This document shows, in pieces, positions 42,701-51,778 of a DNA stretch of 64,000 nucleotides. Each line of letters begins with the position of its first letter. The stretch's first letter is position 1. Under the pieces are notes generated by a model. The model did no database searches. It was not told where the DNA came from and saw only the letters and a program-made list of their open reading frames with translations. This stretch comes from Alishewanella metallidurans. GTDB taxonomy: Bacteria > Pseudomonadota > Gammaproteobacteria > Enterobacterales > Alteromonadaceae. The DNA lies in assembly GCF_036983985.1 (NCBI RefSeq), contig NZ_JALAHQ010000002.1, forward strand, positions 1 to 64,000. The letters are read 5' to 3'. A program made the position numbers and the translations under genes.

Positions 42701-44546
42701 CCTATGTTTGCAGGTTGCCTTTAACCATATGCACATCTTTGTTGACCCAAAACCAAACTCAGCCAAAGGCTGGGAAGAGCGTAATCGTCTGTTTAGATTA
42801 CCAACTTCTACTTGGGATGATTACGATAAGTCATTGATTTCAGAAGGTGGTGGTGTTTTCTCTCGTAGCGCGAAGGCAATTAAGTTGTCGCCGCAAATGC
42901 AAGAAATGTTGGCCACGACTAAAACCAGCATGACACCAACCGAACTGATCCGCGAAGCCTTGATGATGAAGGTCGATCTGATTTGGAACGGTGGTATTGG
43001 TACCTACTTAAAAGCCAGCACTGAAACACACGCTGAAGTGGGCGACCGTGGTTCAGAAGCTATGCGCGTTAATGGTAAAGATTTAAAAGCGACTATCGTT
43101 GGTGAAGGCGGTAACTTAGGCGCAACCCAACGCGGCCGTATTGAATACGCGCTAAACGGTGGTCGTATTAATACCGACTTCGTTGATAACGTAGGTGGCG
43201 TAACCTGTTCAGATAACGAAGTAAATATTAAAATTTTACTTAACACTCTAGTTGCATCTGGCGATTTAACATTAAAGCAGCGTAACCAATTGTTATTGGA
43301 TATGACGCCAGATATAACCGCGATTGTGCTTAGAGACTGTTACAGCCAAACGCAGAGTATCAGTATTTCGTCATTACTGGGTGCTGAGCAGTTAAAAGAA
43401 TATACCCGCTTTATTCATGAGCTAGAAAAAGACGGTAAGTTAAACCGTGAACTAGAGTTTTTACCATCTGATGATGAATTAGCTGAGCGCGCAGCGAAAG
43501 GCCAAGGTTTAACACGCCCTGAGCTAGCGATACTTACTGCTTACGGCAAAATGGTACTTAAAGAACGCTTAGTACTGCCAGAAATTTACGAAAATGCTTA
43601 CTTTAAACGTCAGCTATTCAGTAATTTTCCGCAATTATTGCAAGATAAGTACGCTGCAGAAATGGAAAATCATCCGTTAAAAGCCGAAATTATTGCTACT
43701 AAACTAGCTAATATGATGGTTAACGAAATGGGCCCTAACTTCGCTCAGCGTATGCAAGAAGAAGCGGGTGCGAGCTTAGGTGAAGTAACGTTATGTTATG
43801 CTATTGCACGTGATCTGTTTGACTTGCCAACAATGTGGCATAAGTTAGAACAGCTGGATAACATTATTTCAGCCACGTTACAAACTAAGTTTTTACACCA
43901 GTTACGCCGCACTATGCGCCGTGTAACACGCTGGTTCTTGCGTCATCGCAATAAGGCATTAGATATTCAACAAACGGTTGATTTCTTTAAGCCAGCGTAT
44001 CAGCAGTTAAGTAAAGATTTATCTAACTACTTAGCACCAGCCGAAGCAGAGCAACTGCTGCAGAAACAAGCTACGTTAGTAGAGCAGGGTGTACCAGAAG
44101 ATATTGCGAAATACTTAGCGCAGTTAAGTACCGTATTCTCGGTAATGGATATTGCCCAAGTAGTTGATGCTGAAAAAATGGCATTACCACTGGTTGCGGA
44201 AATTTACTTTAAACTAGGTGATAAGCTGGACTTACACTGGTTCTTAGAGCAAATTACTAATCAACCAGTAGCGAATCATTGGCAGGCGTTAGCACGTGCG
44301 TCTTATCGTGAAGAGCTAGACTGGCAGCAACGTTCATTATCGGCGGTTGTTGCGCGTAGCTGTGGTAAAACCTGTTCTGCAGATGAAGTTATTTCTACTT
44401 GGATCACCGAACATAATGCACTACTTGAACGCTGGCGTTTAATGCTGGCTGAGTTTAAAACTACTAAGAACCATGAATTTGCTAAATTCTCAGTAGCACT
44501 GCGTGAATTAATGTTATTAAGTCACCACTGCGACACTGTAAAATAG
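39708..44546 (+). CDS. gdhB: NAD-specific glutamate dehydrogenase, large (~1600-residue) class
   Basis: Oxidative deamination of glutamate to 2-oxoglutarate with NAD+. The protein is 1612 residues, in the ~180-kDa class. The long N-terminal regulatory part begins with LKDGQPSVLLQNVNKLIKQK. The catalytic core holds KVARGGLRWSDRREDFRTEVLGLVKAQTVKNTVIVPSGSKGGFVCKK (~800-850), with Lys near the substrate pocket, and the nucleotide region VGIGDMAGDVFGNGMLLSK (~980). A C-terminal helical domain follows. ATG 39708 follows AAAAGGA; upstream codons in frame are not family-like. In this class expression is often tied to arginine or glutamate catabolism, which fits astE nearby. Confidence 0.95.
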   Translation: MALKDGQPSVLLQNVNKLIKQKVKDQVGLVEKFAYTLYGNMSDEDLDGRNDSDLYGAALSLWQTFNGHAEATVKIRVFNPELAKFGWESKHTIVEMVVPDMPFLVDSVRMALSRHSITAHLLLHYPLQTERDNQQQITDFFKLGSKAKASTEQTVFHIEIDRMTDTAAIQQLTDELHSVMKDVSLAVQDWQPVSDKLQQVISNLPKQANKCSAEDITQTTEFLNWLAKDNFTLLGYREYSITPVEGDYKISGIDASSLGLMRRSASRDLMLSELPEIGRKQALSNALLVLTKTNNKSRVHRPAYIDYIGVKKFDKDGKVVGEDRFIGLFSSSFYNNSAADIPLLKNKLGTVMQMSEFSAGTHAYKALLNILETYPRDELIQATADELLHVAMGVLQMQERDMTRLFMRKDSFGRFVSAMVYVPRERYNTQLRKQTQAVLQRALGSDESVEFTTYFSESVLARTHYLVRINDSHVEYKVKDIERNLIEAARTWEDKFETALIGAYGEARGRELIAKYVNAFPRSYKEEMLPSDALVDIGKLEALNDDRKLEMLFYRPQEEKADSKAVRLNLFHKDHPIHLSDVLPMLENFGLRVIGETPYAVKCADGSVSWILNFTMELNCAVPANFEAAQQSFQESFAKVWGGDLEDDGFNRLILSAGLSGREASLLRALAKYKRQIGGTFSQSYVESTFTRYAELANLLVQLFNSKFDPSAKDGAAVSAKLEDKIAAALENVANLDDDRIIRRYVDMINAIVRTNYFQKSAQGTEKSYISFKIKADLIPDMPMPVPMFEIFVYSPRIEGSHLRFGKVARGGLRWSDRREDFRTEVLGLVKAQTVKNTVIVPSGSKGGFVCKKLPTTGGREAFINEGKECYRTFIRGLLDVTDNIIQGEIVPPKDVVRLDVDDPYLVVAADKGTATFSDISNGISAEYNFWMGDAFASGGSNGYDHKKMGITARGGWESVKRHFREVGIDCQTTDFTCVGIGDMAGDVFGNGMLLSKHLCLQVAFNHMHIFVDPKPNSAKGWEERNRLFRLPTSTWDDYDKSLISEGGGVFSRSAKAIKLSPQMQEMLATTKTSMTPTELIREALMMKVDLIWNGGIGTYLKASTETHAEVGDRGSEAMRVNGKDLKATIVGEGGNLGATQRGRIEYALNGGRINTDFVDNVGGVTCSDNEVNIKILLNTLVASGDLTLKQRNQLLLDMTPDITAIVLRDCYSQTQSISISSLLGAEQLKEYTRFIHELEKDGKLNRELEFLPSDDELAERAAKGQGLTRPELAILTAYGKMVLKERLVLPEIYENAYFKRQLFSNFPQLLQDKYAAEMENHPLKAEIIATKLANMMVNEMGPNFAQRMQEEAGASLGEVTLCYAIARDLFDLPTMWHKLEQLDNIISATLQTKFLHQLRRTMRRVTRWFLRHRNKALDIQQTVDFFKPAYQQLSKDLSNYLAPAEAEQLLQKQATLVEQGVPEDIAKYLAQLSTVFSVMDIAQVVDAEKMALPLVAEIYFKLGDKLDLHWFLEQITNQPVANHWQALARASYREELDWQQRSLSAVVARSCGKTCSADEVISTWITEHNALLERWRLMLAEFKTTKNHEFAKFSVALRELMLLSHHCDTVK

Positions 44547-44562
44547 TAAGTTAACTGGCTAC

Positions 44563-44592
44563 AATACCCCGGCAAGTCCGGGGTATTTTTTT
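44563..44592 (+). terminator. Terminator of the glutamate dehydrogenase gene
   Basis: AATACCCCGG/CCGGGGTATT arms around CAAGT, followed by seven T. Strong intrinsic terminator. Confidence 0.92.
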
Positions 44593-44610
44593 GTTTAAAA
44601 AAGGCAGTGT

Positions 44611-45621
44611 ATGTTTTATCCAATAGCACAAAAAGTCATGTTCGCTTGTGACGCAGAGTGGTCACATAACTTTGCTCTAGGTAGTTTAAAACGCTTGGCT
44701 CATACGCCTATCGCTGGTTTATGGCGACAAAATTTACCTGTTAAACCGGTTACGGTTGCAGGCATTCGCTTTGATAACCCATTGGGCTTAGCGGCGGGTT
44801 TAGATAAAAACGCGGAATGTATTGATGCCTTTGGTCAAATGGGCTTTGGCTTTCTTGAAGTAGGCACGGTGACACCTAAACCGCAGCTGGGTAATGATAA
44901 ACCTCGGATCTTCCGTTTACCGCAGTCAGAGGCCATTATTAACCGTATGGGGTTTAATAATAAAGGCGTAGATTACTTGGTGCAAAATGTTAAAAACGCC
45001 AGTTATAAAGGTGTTTTAGGCATTAATATTGGTAAAAACAAAGACACGCCAAACGAGCAGGGTAAAGACGATTATATTCACTGCATGCGCAAGGTTTATA
45101 TTCATGCTAGTTATATTACCGTCAATATTTCGTCGCCTAATACACCAGGTCTGCGTGATTTACAGTTCGGTGATGCGTTATTGGATTTGTTAATAAGCGT
45201 AAAAAACGAACAACTCGATTTACAAGCAAAGTATGATAAATACGTGCCGGTATTTGTAAAAATAGCGCCGGATATGGATCTTATAGCCGTAAATCAGATT
45301 GCTGAAACCCTGCTAAAAAGCAAAATGGATGGTGTTATTGCCACTAATACCACATTAGATCGCAGTTTGGTGCAAGGGCAGCGTTACGCCGATGAAGCGG
45401 GTGGCTTAAGTGGCTTACCGGTACAAGCAAAAAGCACAGAAGTGTTGCGTCAGTTGCGCGCCGCAGTAGGTACTGATATGCCCATTATAGGCGTTGGTGG
45501 CATTAATGATGCCGCGTCAGCACAAGATAAACTTGCCGCAGGCGCAAATTTGCTGCAGGTGTATACAGGTTTTATTTATCGTGGCCCAGAGCTAATAAAA
45601 CAGATCGTAACGAGCTTATAA
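44611..45621 (+). CDS. pyrD: Dihydroorotate dehydrogenase (quinone), class 2
   Basis: Membrane-associated FMN enzyme of pyrimidine synthesis, 336 residues (E. coli 336). N-terminal membrane-association helix (MFYPIAQKVMFACDAEW), then VAGIRFDNPLGLAAGLDKN (~50), NRMGFNNKGVDYL (~111), VNISSPNTPGLRDLQ (~171, with the catalytic Ser in SSPNTPG), and the C-terminal IIGVGGINDAASAQDKLAAGANLLQVYTGF. It is followed by zapC, as in E. coli. Confidence 0.97.
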   Translation: MFYPIAQKVMFACDAEWSHNFALGSLKRLAHTPIAGLWRQNLPVKPVTVAGIRFDNPLGLAAGLDKNAECIDAFGQMGFGFLEVGTVTPKPQLGNDKPRIFRLPQSEAIINRMGFNNKGVDYLVQNVKNASYKGVLGINIGKNKDTPNEQGKDDYIHCMRKVYIHASYITVNISSPNTPGLRDLQFGDALLDLLISVKNEQLDLQAKYDKYVPVFVKIAPDMDLIAVNQIAETLLKSKMDGVIATNTTLDRSLVQGQRYADEAGGLSGLPVQAKSTEVLRQLRAAVGTDMPIIGVGGINDAASAQDKLAAGANLLQVYTGFIYRGPELIKQIVTSL

Positions 45622-45738
45622 GGATCCGTAGCTGATCTTGGCACGTTAGAACAAAAAAGTCTTTAACGTGCTGAACAACTTAGTGTACTTATATAAGAGA
45701 TAGAATTAACAGTTTAATAAATGCAGACAGGGAATACC

Positions 45739-46254
45739 ATGCTTAGGCCATCAGAACACTGGTTCTGGACATACTGTGCACAAAAAGACCGCTTATTGCT
45801 AGATATTAGTAATGAGGCACAGTATTGCTCGCCATATAGCGCAGCGCAACTAGCATATAAACCACAGCAGCAACCGTTATCGATAGCTGAAGCGCAAGCA
45901 TTTTGGCACATGGATGATAGCCTGCAGCAGCTAGATATTGCGCCAGCAGTACGCTTAGAGCTTTGTCTTAGCGGCCTGTCAGCGTTTTTTATGCAACAAC
46001 AGGCGCATAAAAGCTGGTATTTTCAGCAAGGCACAGGCTGCGATGCCAAGCAATTCGATTTAGTCATACTGCGCGGTTTAAGCAACCAATATGCGTTAGT
46101 GTTAAATGCTGAAACTGATTGTGTTACCTGTTTATTATTAGGTGATATTAGTACGCTAGCAGGTAAACACTTAGTAAGACTAAATGTAGTTCGGGTGCTG
46201 CGTAACCGTATTAGTCGCTTTAAGGTCGATGCCGCTTATCGTTATACCGCGTAG
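45739..46254 (+). CDS. zapC: Cell division protein ZapC
   Basis: FtsZ-bundling division protein, 171 residues. The beginning MLRPSEHWFWTYCAQKDRLLLDISN matches the ZapC N-terminus, and LQLDIAPAVRLELCLSGLSAFFM plus DFVILRGLSNQYALVLN-like segments follow. The same position after pyrD in E. coli supports the call. ATG 45739 is chosen because AGGGA lies about eight bases upstream; the frame is also open from ATG 45721, which would add six residues before the conserved start. Confidence 0.85.
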   Translation: MLRPSEHWFWTYCAQKDRLLLDISNEAQYCSPYSAAQLAYKPQQQPLSIAEAQAFWHMDDSLQQLDIAPAVRLELCLSGLSAFFMQQQAHKSWYFQQGTGCDAKQFDLVILRGLSNQYALVLNAETDCVTCLLLGDISTLAGKHLVRLNVVRVLRNRISRFKVDAAYRYTA

Positions 46255-46330
46255 ATTTAACTAGGTTTTATTTCTCTTCGCTAAAGATCCGACTAAACTA
46301 GCGGCTATTTTATTGTAGTGGAGCAGCGTT

Positions 46331-47533
46331 ATGTCTGCCGTACCCCCATCATCATCTGAGCTTGCAGCTTTTCTGCAATTGTTAAAGACAGCATTATCAA
46401 CGCAGCAGCTGATAAAGTTAGTACTTAGTAAGTATCAAGGTGACGAGCCAATTAAACAGCTGCAGATTAGGCCAGTAGAACTAAAGCAGCTATGGCAGCT
46501 TAGCTTTACCTATAAATACCAAACTAACGATATAACCCGTAATTTTAGCCCTGAAGAGGCGCTGACAGAAATTACCCAGCTACTTGGCAAGCAATATGCT
46601 GCAGCAAACCTATTTACTACGGAGGTTGAGGCGCAAGTCTCTATCAGTAAAAAAGGTAAAATATTGTTACAACAAAAAGCCTTGCCGCAGCCTATCAACC
46701 AAGTGGTCGCTAGCCATAATCGCGAGAAGCAACGTTACCTCAGTTTAGAGCGGCCGTTTTTAACTGAATTAGGGGTAACGGACGCAGAGCACCAACTCAT
46801 TCCGGCAATGGCACGCAAGTGGAAGCAAATAAATAAATTTCTTGAGGTTTTTTCTGGCGCAGTAAAAGACTCAGGCCTTAGCCAGCACCAACAATTACAT
46901 GTGGCCGATTTTGGCTCTGGTAAAGCTTACCTTACCTTCGCTATGCATGATTATTTAACTAATACATTAGCGCTTGAAGCTAAGGTTACTGGTGTAGAGT
47001 TAAGACAAAACTTAGTTGAGCTGTGTAATAACACCGCGCTTAAGTTAGGCCTTAACGGCATAGATTTTGAACAGGGTGACGTAAAGCATTTTAAAGCGCG
47101 CGGCATTAACGTAATGATTGCGCTACATGCCTGCGATATTGCCACCGATTATGCGATTCATATGGGTATAGCTACCGGCGCCGAAATTATTATGTGCTCA
47201 CCCTGTTGTCACAAACAAATACGGCCGCAAATGAGCATGCCTAGTGTATTGGCACCTATGTTAGCGCATGGTATTCATTTGGGCCAAGAGGCTGAAATGG
47301 TAACTGATAGCCTAAGGGCATTATTACTTGAAGCCTTTGGTTATAGCACTAAGGTATTTGAATTCGTTTCGCTGGAGCACACCAGTAAAAACAAGATGAT
47401 TTTAGCCATTAAAAATAAACAGAAATACAGCAAAACCGCGATTTTAAAGCAGGTTAATGCGATTAAGAACTTCTATGGTATTAAACAGCATTATTTAGAA
47501 AAGCTGCTAAATATTGAAAATGAGTCGGATTAA
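46331..47533 (+). CDS. METTL25-like class I SAM-dependent methyltransferase
   Basis: A 400-residue cytosolic protein. A divergent N-terminal domain (1-180) precedes a Rossmann methyltransferase core: SAM motif I VADFGSGKAYLTFAMHDYL (~195-213), VTGVELRQNLVELCNN (~222) and a GDVKHF acidic turn. The most distinctive element is CSPCCHKQIRPQM (~302), the Cys-Cys-His stretch of the Methyltransf_32/METTL25/GSTCD group. The methylated substrate is unknown; RNA or protein is possible. No iron-sulfur or radical motif is present. It is monocistronic between zapC and the symporter. Confidence 0.8.
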   Translation: MSAVPPSSSELAAFLQLLKTALSTQQLIKLVLSKYQGDEPIKQLQIRPVELKQLWQLSFTYKYQTNDITRNFSPEEALTEITQLLGKQYAAANLFTTEVEAQVSISKKGKILLQQKALPQPINQVVASHNREKQRYLSLERPFLTELGVTDAEHQLIPAMARKWKQINKFLEVFSGAVKDSGLSQHQQLHVADFGSGKAYLTFAMHDYLTNTLALEAKVTGVELRQNLVELCNNTALKLGLNGIDFEQGDVKHFKARGINVMIALHACDIATDYAIHMGIATGAEIIMCSPCCHKQIRPQMSMPSVLAPMLAHGIHLGQEAEMVTDSLRALLLEAFGYSTKVFEFVSLEHTSKNKMILAIKNKQKYSKTAILKQVNAIKNFYGIKQHYLEKLLNIENESD

Positions 47534-47623
47534 CCGCTGCTGTTGCGTAGATATTCTCGGGTTGATGTGGCAAATTAACACCGCATTAGATAATTAAAAT
47601 TACAATAATTATAAGGAAGGGAA

Positions 47624-49126
47624 ATGGAAGGCTTTATTAGTGCGCTAAACAGCATTATCTGGAGCCAAGCGCTTATTTACTTGTGTCTTGGTGCTGGCTT
47701 GTTTTATTCAATACTCACACGTTTTGCGCAAGTGCGTCACTTCAAAGAAATGTGCAAACTCCTACTTAACAACACCGAATCTGATAAGGGCATTTCGTCG
47801 TTTCAGGCATTAGCCGTATCGTTATCGGGTCGAGTGGGTGTCGGTAATATTGCCGGTGTAGCTGCTGCCATTGGTTTTGGTGGGCCAGGTGCTATCTTTT
47901 GGATGTGGGTTGTAGCCTTTTTAGGTGCTAGTACAGCTTATGCAGAATCGACTTTAGGTCAAATTTATAAAGTAGAAGAAAACGGCCAATATCGCGGTGG
48001 CCCAGCATATTATTTTGAACGCTGTTTAGGCTGGCGTTGGCTAGGTATTGTTTTTGCTATTTCAGCCATTATTGGCTGTGGTATTTTCTTGCCTGGTGTT
48101 CAAGCTAATGCTGTAGGTAATGCGGTAACGCAAATTTTTGGTGAAGGCGATATGGTAGTAACCAGCTTCGGCGTGGTCGGCACCCATAAGTTGATAGCCC
48201 TAGCTGTTATTTTAATTGTGTTAGCTTTTATTATATTTGGCGGAATTAAACGCATTGCTCATTTCACGCAAATAATTGTGCCGTTTATGGCGCTTGGCTA
48301 TATCGTGATGGCCTTAATTGTCGTATTTCTTAATATTGAAAAAATACCCGCTGTGTTTGGTCTTATTTTTAGTGATGCCTTTACGGCGCAAGCCGGTTTT
48401 GGTGCCGCCATTGGCTGGGGGGTAAAACGGGGTATTTATTCTAATGAAGCAGGTCAGGGTACAGGCCCACATGCGGCAGCGGCTGCAGAAGTAGATCATC
48501 CGGCGCAGCAAGGTTTAGTGCAAGCATTCTCGGTATACGTAGACACCTTGTTTGTTTGTACGGCAACGGCGTTAATGATCCTTATTACACAACAATACAA
48601 CGTGGTAGGTGACTTACCTGCAGGCCAATTTATTGTACAAAACGTGGATGCGGCAACAGAAATTGGTTCTGCCGCCTTTACGCAAATGGCGCTATTAAGT
48701 GTGTTTGGTAATTTTGGTCAAATATTTGCTGGTTTGGCGTTATTCTTTTTCGCCTTTACCACTATCTTGGCTTATTACTATATAACTGAAACCAACGTAG
48801 CGTATTTAAATCGGGTATTTAATAACAAACTATCGTCTTTGGTATTTAAGTTGCTGTTAATGTTTATGGTTGCTTATGGCACGGTAAATAACGCAGGTTA
48901 TATTTGGAACATCGGTGATATCGGCGTTGGTATGATGGCTTGGGTAAACGTGATCGGTATTCTGGCAATCTTCTTTATGTATCGGCCAACTATGCGTTGC
49001 CTGCGTGATTATGAGCGGCAGAAAAAAGCCGGTGGACCAATTACTTTTGACCCTGTAAGTTTGGGCATTAAAAATGCTACTTTCTGGGAGAAGAAACTAG
49101 CAAAGCAACAGACAGAGAAACAGTAA
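47624..49126 (+). CDS. Alanine/glycine:cation symporter (AGCS family)
   Basis: A 500-residue membrane protein with about 11 hydrophobic segments. AGCS signatures are SLSGRVGVGNIAGVAAAIGFGGPGAIFWMW (~residues 64-93) and GVKRGIYSNEAGQGTGPHAAAAAEVDHPAQQG (~265-296). It imports Ala or Gly (or related amino acids) with sodium. GGAAGGG precedes the ATG. Followed by a symmetric terminator shared with pykA. Confidence 0.93.
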   Translation: MEGFISALNSIIWSQALIYLCLGAGLFYSILTRFAQVRHFKEMCKLLLNNTESDKGISSFQALAVSLSGRVGVGNIAGVAAAIGFGGPGAIFWMWVVAFLGASTAYAESTLGQIYKVEENGQYRGGPAYYFERCLGWRWLGIVFAISAIIGCGIFLPGVQANAVGNAVTQIFGEGDMVVTSFGVVGTHKLIALAVILIVLAFIIFGGIKRIAHFTQIIVPFMALGYIVMALIVVFLNIEKIPAVFGLIFSDAFTAQAGFGAAIGWGVKRGIYSNEAGQGTGPHAAAAAEVDHPAQQGLVQAFSVYVDTLFVCTATALMILITQQYNVVGDLPAGQFIVQNVDAATEIGSAAFTQMALLSVFGNFGQIFAGLALFFFAFTTILAYYYITETNVAYLNRVFNNKLSSLVFKLLLMFMVAYGTVNNAGYIWNIGDIGVGMMAWVNVIGILAIFFMYRPTMRCLRDYERQKKAGGPITFDPVSLGIKNATFWEKKLAKQQTEKQ

Positions 49127-49152
49127 TAGTAAGTTGATAGAGCTTAAAACGA

Positions 49153-49177
49153 AAAACCCGGTGTAAGACCGGGTTTT
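49153..49177. terminator. Bidirectional terminator between AGCS and pykA genes
   Basis: AAAACCCGG/CCGGGTTTT arms around TGTAAGA, with A and T tracts on both sides. The two flanking genes converge, so it serves both. Confidence 0.9.
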
Positions 49178-49196
49178 CTATTTTACGCGAATGAGG

Positions 49197-50633
49197 TTAT
49201 TTAACTTGTACTATTTTACAGGTGTTTGATGCGCCTATAGTTTCCATTATGTCACCGTAGGTGATAACCACTAAATCACCAGTCTTTAATTCTGCTTGAT
49301 GTTTTATGGCGTCAATTGCTGCATCAGCTAGTGACTTACCCGTTATTACCGTGCTGTCAAAAAATACCGGATATACACCGCGGTATAGCGCCATTTTATT
49401 TAACGTTTTGGTATGCCGAGATAGCGCATAAATAGGCTGTGGTGACGTAATACGCGACATCAGCTTGCCGGTATAACCTGACTCAGTGAGCGTAATAATG
49501 GCTTTAATACCGTCTAAGTGGTTAGCCGCGTACATCGCAGATAACGCAATAGTTTCACTAATTTCGGTGAAAGCGACGTCCATACGATGTTTAGATATTT
49601 GCACGCTTGGGTGTTTTTCCGCACCGTCACATACTCGCGCCATAGCTTTAACCGTTTCAGTTGGGTATTTACCTGCTGCGGTTTCTGCCGATAGCATTAC
49701 CGCATCTGTGCCATCTAATACTGCGTTGGCGACGTCCATCACTTCAGCCCGTGTCGGCATAGGGCTTTCAATCATACTTTCCATCATTTGCGTAGCCGTA
49801 ATTACCACGCGGTTTAATTGGCGAGAACGGGCAATAATCCGCTTTTGTTGGCCAACTAGCTCCGCATCGCCAATTTCTACGCCCAAATCACCACGTGCCA
49901 CCATTACGGCATCTGATGTACGAATAATGTCATCTAAGGTTTCATCGTCAGCTACTGCTTCTGCGCGTTCAATTTTCGCCATAATACGTGCTTCTGAACC
50001 TGCGGCCTTCGCTAGTTCACGAGCTAAACGAATGTCATCACCGCTACGTGGGAAAGATACCGCTAAATAGTCGACATCAATTTCTGCTGCAGTAAGAATA
50101 TCACGTTTGTCTTTATCGGTTAGGGCAGGGGCAGTTAAACCACCACCTTGACGGTTAATACCTTTATTATTACTTAGCTTACCGCCAACAGTAACTGTGG
50201 TATAAACACGCGAACCTTCAACCTTATCTACCGCAAGCTGAATGCGACCATCATCTAACAGCAGTAAATCGCCAGCTTTCACATCTTGTGGCAATTCTTT
50301 ATAGTCGATACCTACTTGCTGCTCGTCACCTTCACCTTTGGCAAGCTCAGCATCTAGTACGTAAGCATTACCTTCTTCAAGTATTACCGAGCCATTTTTA
50401 AAGGTTGAAACCCGAATTTTGGGCCCCTGTAAATCACCTAATATAGCGACGTGGGCACCAAGCTTTGTCGCCGCAGCTCGAACCATCTGTGCCCGTTCGC
50501 GGTGATCATCAGAGCTACCATGCGAGAAGTTTAAACGGAAAACAGATGCACCGGCTTGGATCAGTTTTTCAATAGATATTTGCGTATTGGTTGCTGGGCC
50601 AAGGGTGGCGACAATTTTAGTTCTTCTATGCAT
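49197..50633 (-). CDS. pykA: Pyruvate kinase, PykA type
   Basis: Phosphoenolpyruvate plus ADP to pyruvate plus ATP. 478 residues (E. coli PykA 480). N-terminus RRTKIVATLGPATN, active-site IMAKIERAEAV (~220, catalytic Lys), MVARGDLGVEIGDAELVGQQKRII (~246) and VMLSAETAAGKYP (~315). It lacks the extended effector loop features of PykF as far as I can tell, so PykA is preferred. The upstream region carries a HexR-type palindrome 53 bases before the ATG, linking it to the zwf operon. Confidence 0.95.
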   Translation of the reverse strand: MHRRTKIVATLGPATNTQISIEKLIQAGASVFRLNFSHGSSDDHRERAQMVRAAATKLGAHVAILGDLQGPKIRVSTFKNGSVILEEGNAYVLDAELAKGEGDEQQVGIDYKELPQDVKAGDLLLLDDGRIQLAVDKVEGSRVYTTVTVGGKLSNNKGINRQGGGLTAPALTDKDKRDILTAAEIDVDYLAVSFPRSGDDIRLARELAKAAGSEARIMAKIERAEAVADDETLDDIIRTSDAVMVARGDLGVEIGDAELVGQQKRIIARSRQLNRVVITATQMMESMIESPMPTRAEVMDVANAVLDGTDAVMLSAETAAGKYPTETVKAMARVCDGAEKHPSVQISKHRMDVAFTEISETIALSAMYAANHLDGIKAIITLTESGYTGKLMSRITSPQPIYALSRHTKTLNKMALYRGVYPVFFDSTVITGKSLADAAIDAIKHQAELKTGDLVVITYGDIMETIGASNTCKIVQVK

Positions 50634-50685
50634 GATTACTTCCTGCTAGTTACAAAGAGGGCGGTGTTGAATGACGTTAGTGTAA

Positions 50686-50700
50686 TGTAATTTAATTACA
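50686..50700. promoter_or_regulatory. HexR operator upstream of pykA
   Basis: TGTAATTTAATTACA is a perfect palindrome around a central TTA/TAA. It matches the HexR consensus TGTAATTAAATTACA closely. An extra overlapping half-site TGTAAT begins at 50681. It sits between pykA and hexR. Confidence 0.85.
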
Positions 50701-50763
50701 GAATATAGCTTAAGACTGAAGAAAACGACCAACGCCGCAGTTGCTATGACCACTGTCCTTGGT

Positions 50764-51621
50764 TTAGTTGTTAAAATCTTTTCTATCAAAACGCGACCCA
50801 CGAAGGCTGTCTTTTACCTTTTTCAAATTTTCTCTAAATTTGCTGCCGCGCCGCAGTGTGAAACCGGTAGCTAAGATATCTATTAACACTAACTGAGCAA
50901 CGCGTGACGCCATAGGCATATACATATCAGTGTCTTCAGGTACATCTAACGATAATACCAAGGTACACTCTTTTGCTAGCGGGCTATCGTATGACGTAAT
51001 GCCAATGACGGTAGCATCATTTTCACGAGCTATAGTTGCGATATCACATAGGTTTTTGGTTCTGCCGGTATGGCTAATGCACACGACTACATCACCCTCT
51101 GTACTATTAATGGCGCTCATGCGTTGCATCACAATGTCGTCGAAACAAACAACAGGCACATTAAAGCGAAAAAACTTGTTTTGCGCGTCGTGCGCTACCG
51201 AAGCAGAAGCACCTAAACCAAAAAATGAAATCTTTTTGGCTTGGGTAAGTACGTCTACCGCACGATTAATAGTGTTAATATCTACCCGTTGTCTAGCGGT
51301 GTCTAACGCTGCCATTGTCGATTCAAATATTTTAGCCGTATAGGCTTCAGGACCGTCGTCTTCTTCAACATGACGGTTAACATAGGGCGTGCCGTTGGCT
51401 AAGCTTTGCGCTAGATGTAGTTTAAAATCAGGAAAGCCTTTAGTATCAAGCCTGCGGCAAAACCGGTTAACGGTAGGCTCACTTACGTTAGCCATTTTTG
51501 CTAATGTGGCTATGCTAGAGTGTATGCTAACTTGCGGGTTAGCCAGAATAACGTCAGCAACTTTGCGTTCTGATTTACTAAAGTTAGTTACATTATTGAC
51601 GATTTTTTCTAGCACATTCAT
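50764..51621 (-). CDS. hexR: HexR, RpiR-family regulator of sugar catabolism
   Basis: A 285-residue repressor with an N-terminal RpiR helix-turn-helix domain (ANPQVSIHSSIATLAKMANVSEPTVNRFCRRL, ~30-60) and a C-terminal SIS sugar-isomerase domain (~130-260, SFFGLGASASVAHDAQNKF; VVCISHTGRTKNLCDIA) that binds 2-keto-3-deoxy-6-phosphogluconate in known HexR proteins. It lies divergent to zwf and the operator-like sites are found at its neighbours on both sides. In Shewanella HexR controls the Entner-Doudoroff genes and pyruvate kinase. Confidence 0.95.
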   Translation of the reverse strand: MNVLEKIVNNVTNFSKSERKVADVILANPQVSIHSSIATLAKMANVSEPTVNRFCRRLDTKGFPDFKLHLAQSLANGTPYVNRHVEEDDGPEAYTAKIFESTMAALDTARQRVDINTINRAVDVLTQAKKISFFGLGASASVAHDAQNKFFRFNVPVVCFDDIVMQRMSAINSTEGDVVVCISHTGRTKNLCDIATIARENDATVIGITSYDSPLAKECTLVLSLDVPEDTDMYMPMASRVAQLVLIDILATGFTLRRGSKFRENLKKVKDSLRGSRFDRKDFNN

Positions 51622-51778
51622 CCGGTGATCCCTAGCTTATAATTAGGCTGATACAATTTGTTCTGTAGTATGTTGTCTTTCTTCACGTCAACAGAAAAGT
51701 ATTAAAGTTACTACAAAATAACAGATCCGTTGCTAAGGCTGCCTTATTATATAAGAATAGTCAAAACATTACGCAATT

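Noticed and set aside
47589..47604. ATAATTAAAATTACA-like sequence before the AGCS symporter, reminiscent of a HexR site
   Set aside because: Not palindromic, the left half-site lacks TG, and the surroundings are generally AT-rich.
49486..50070. 194-residue + strand frame opposite pykA
   Set aside because: Long only because of biased codon use in pykA; no start context and no recognisable domain.
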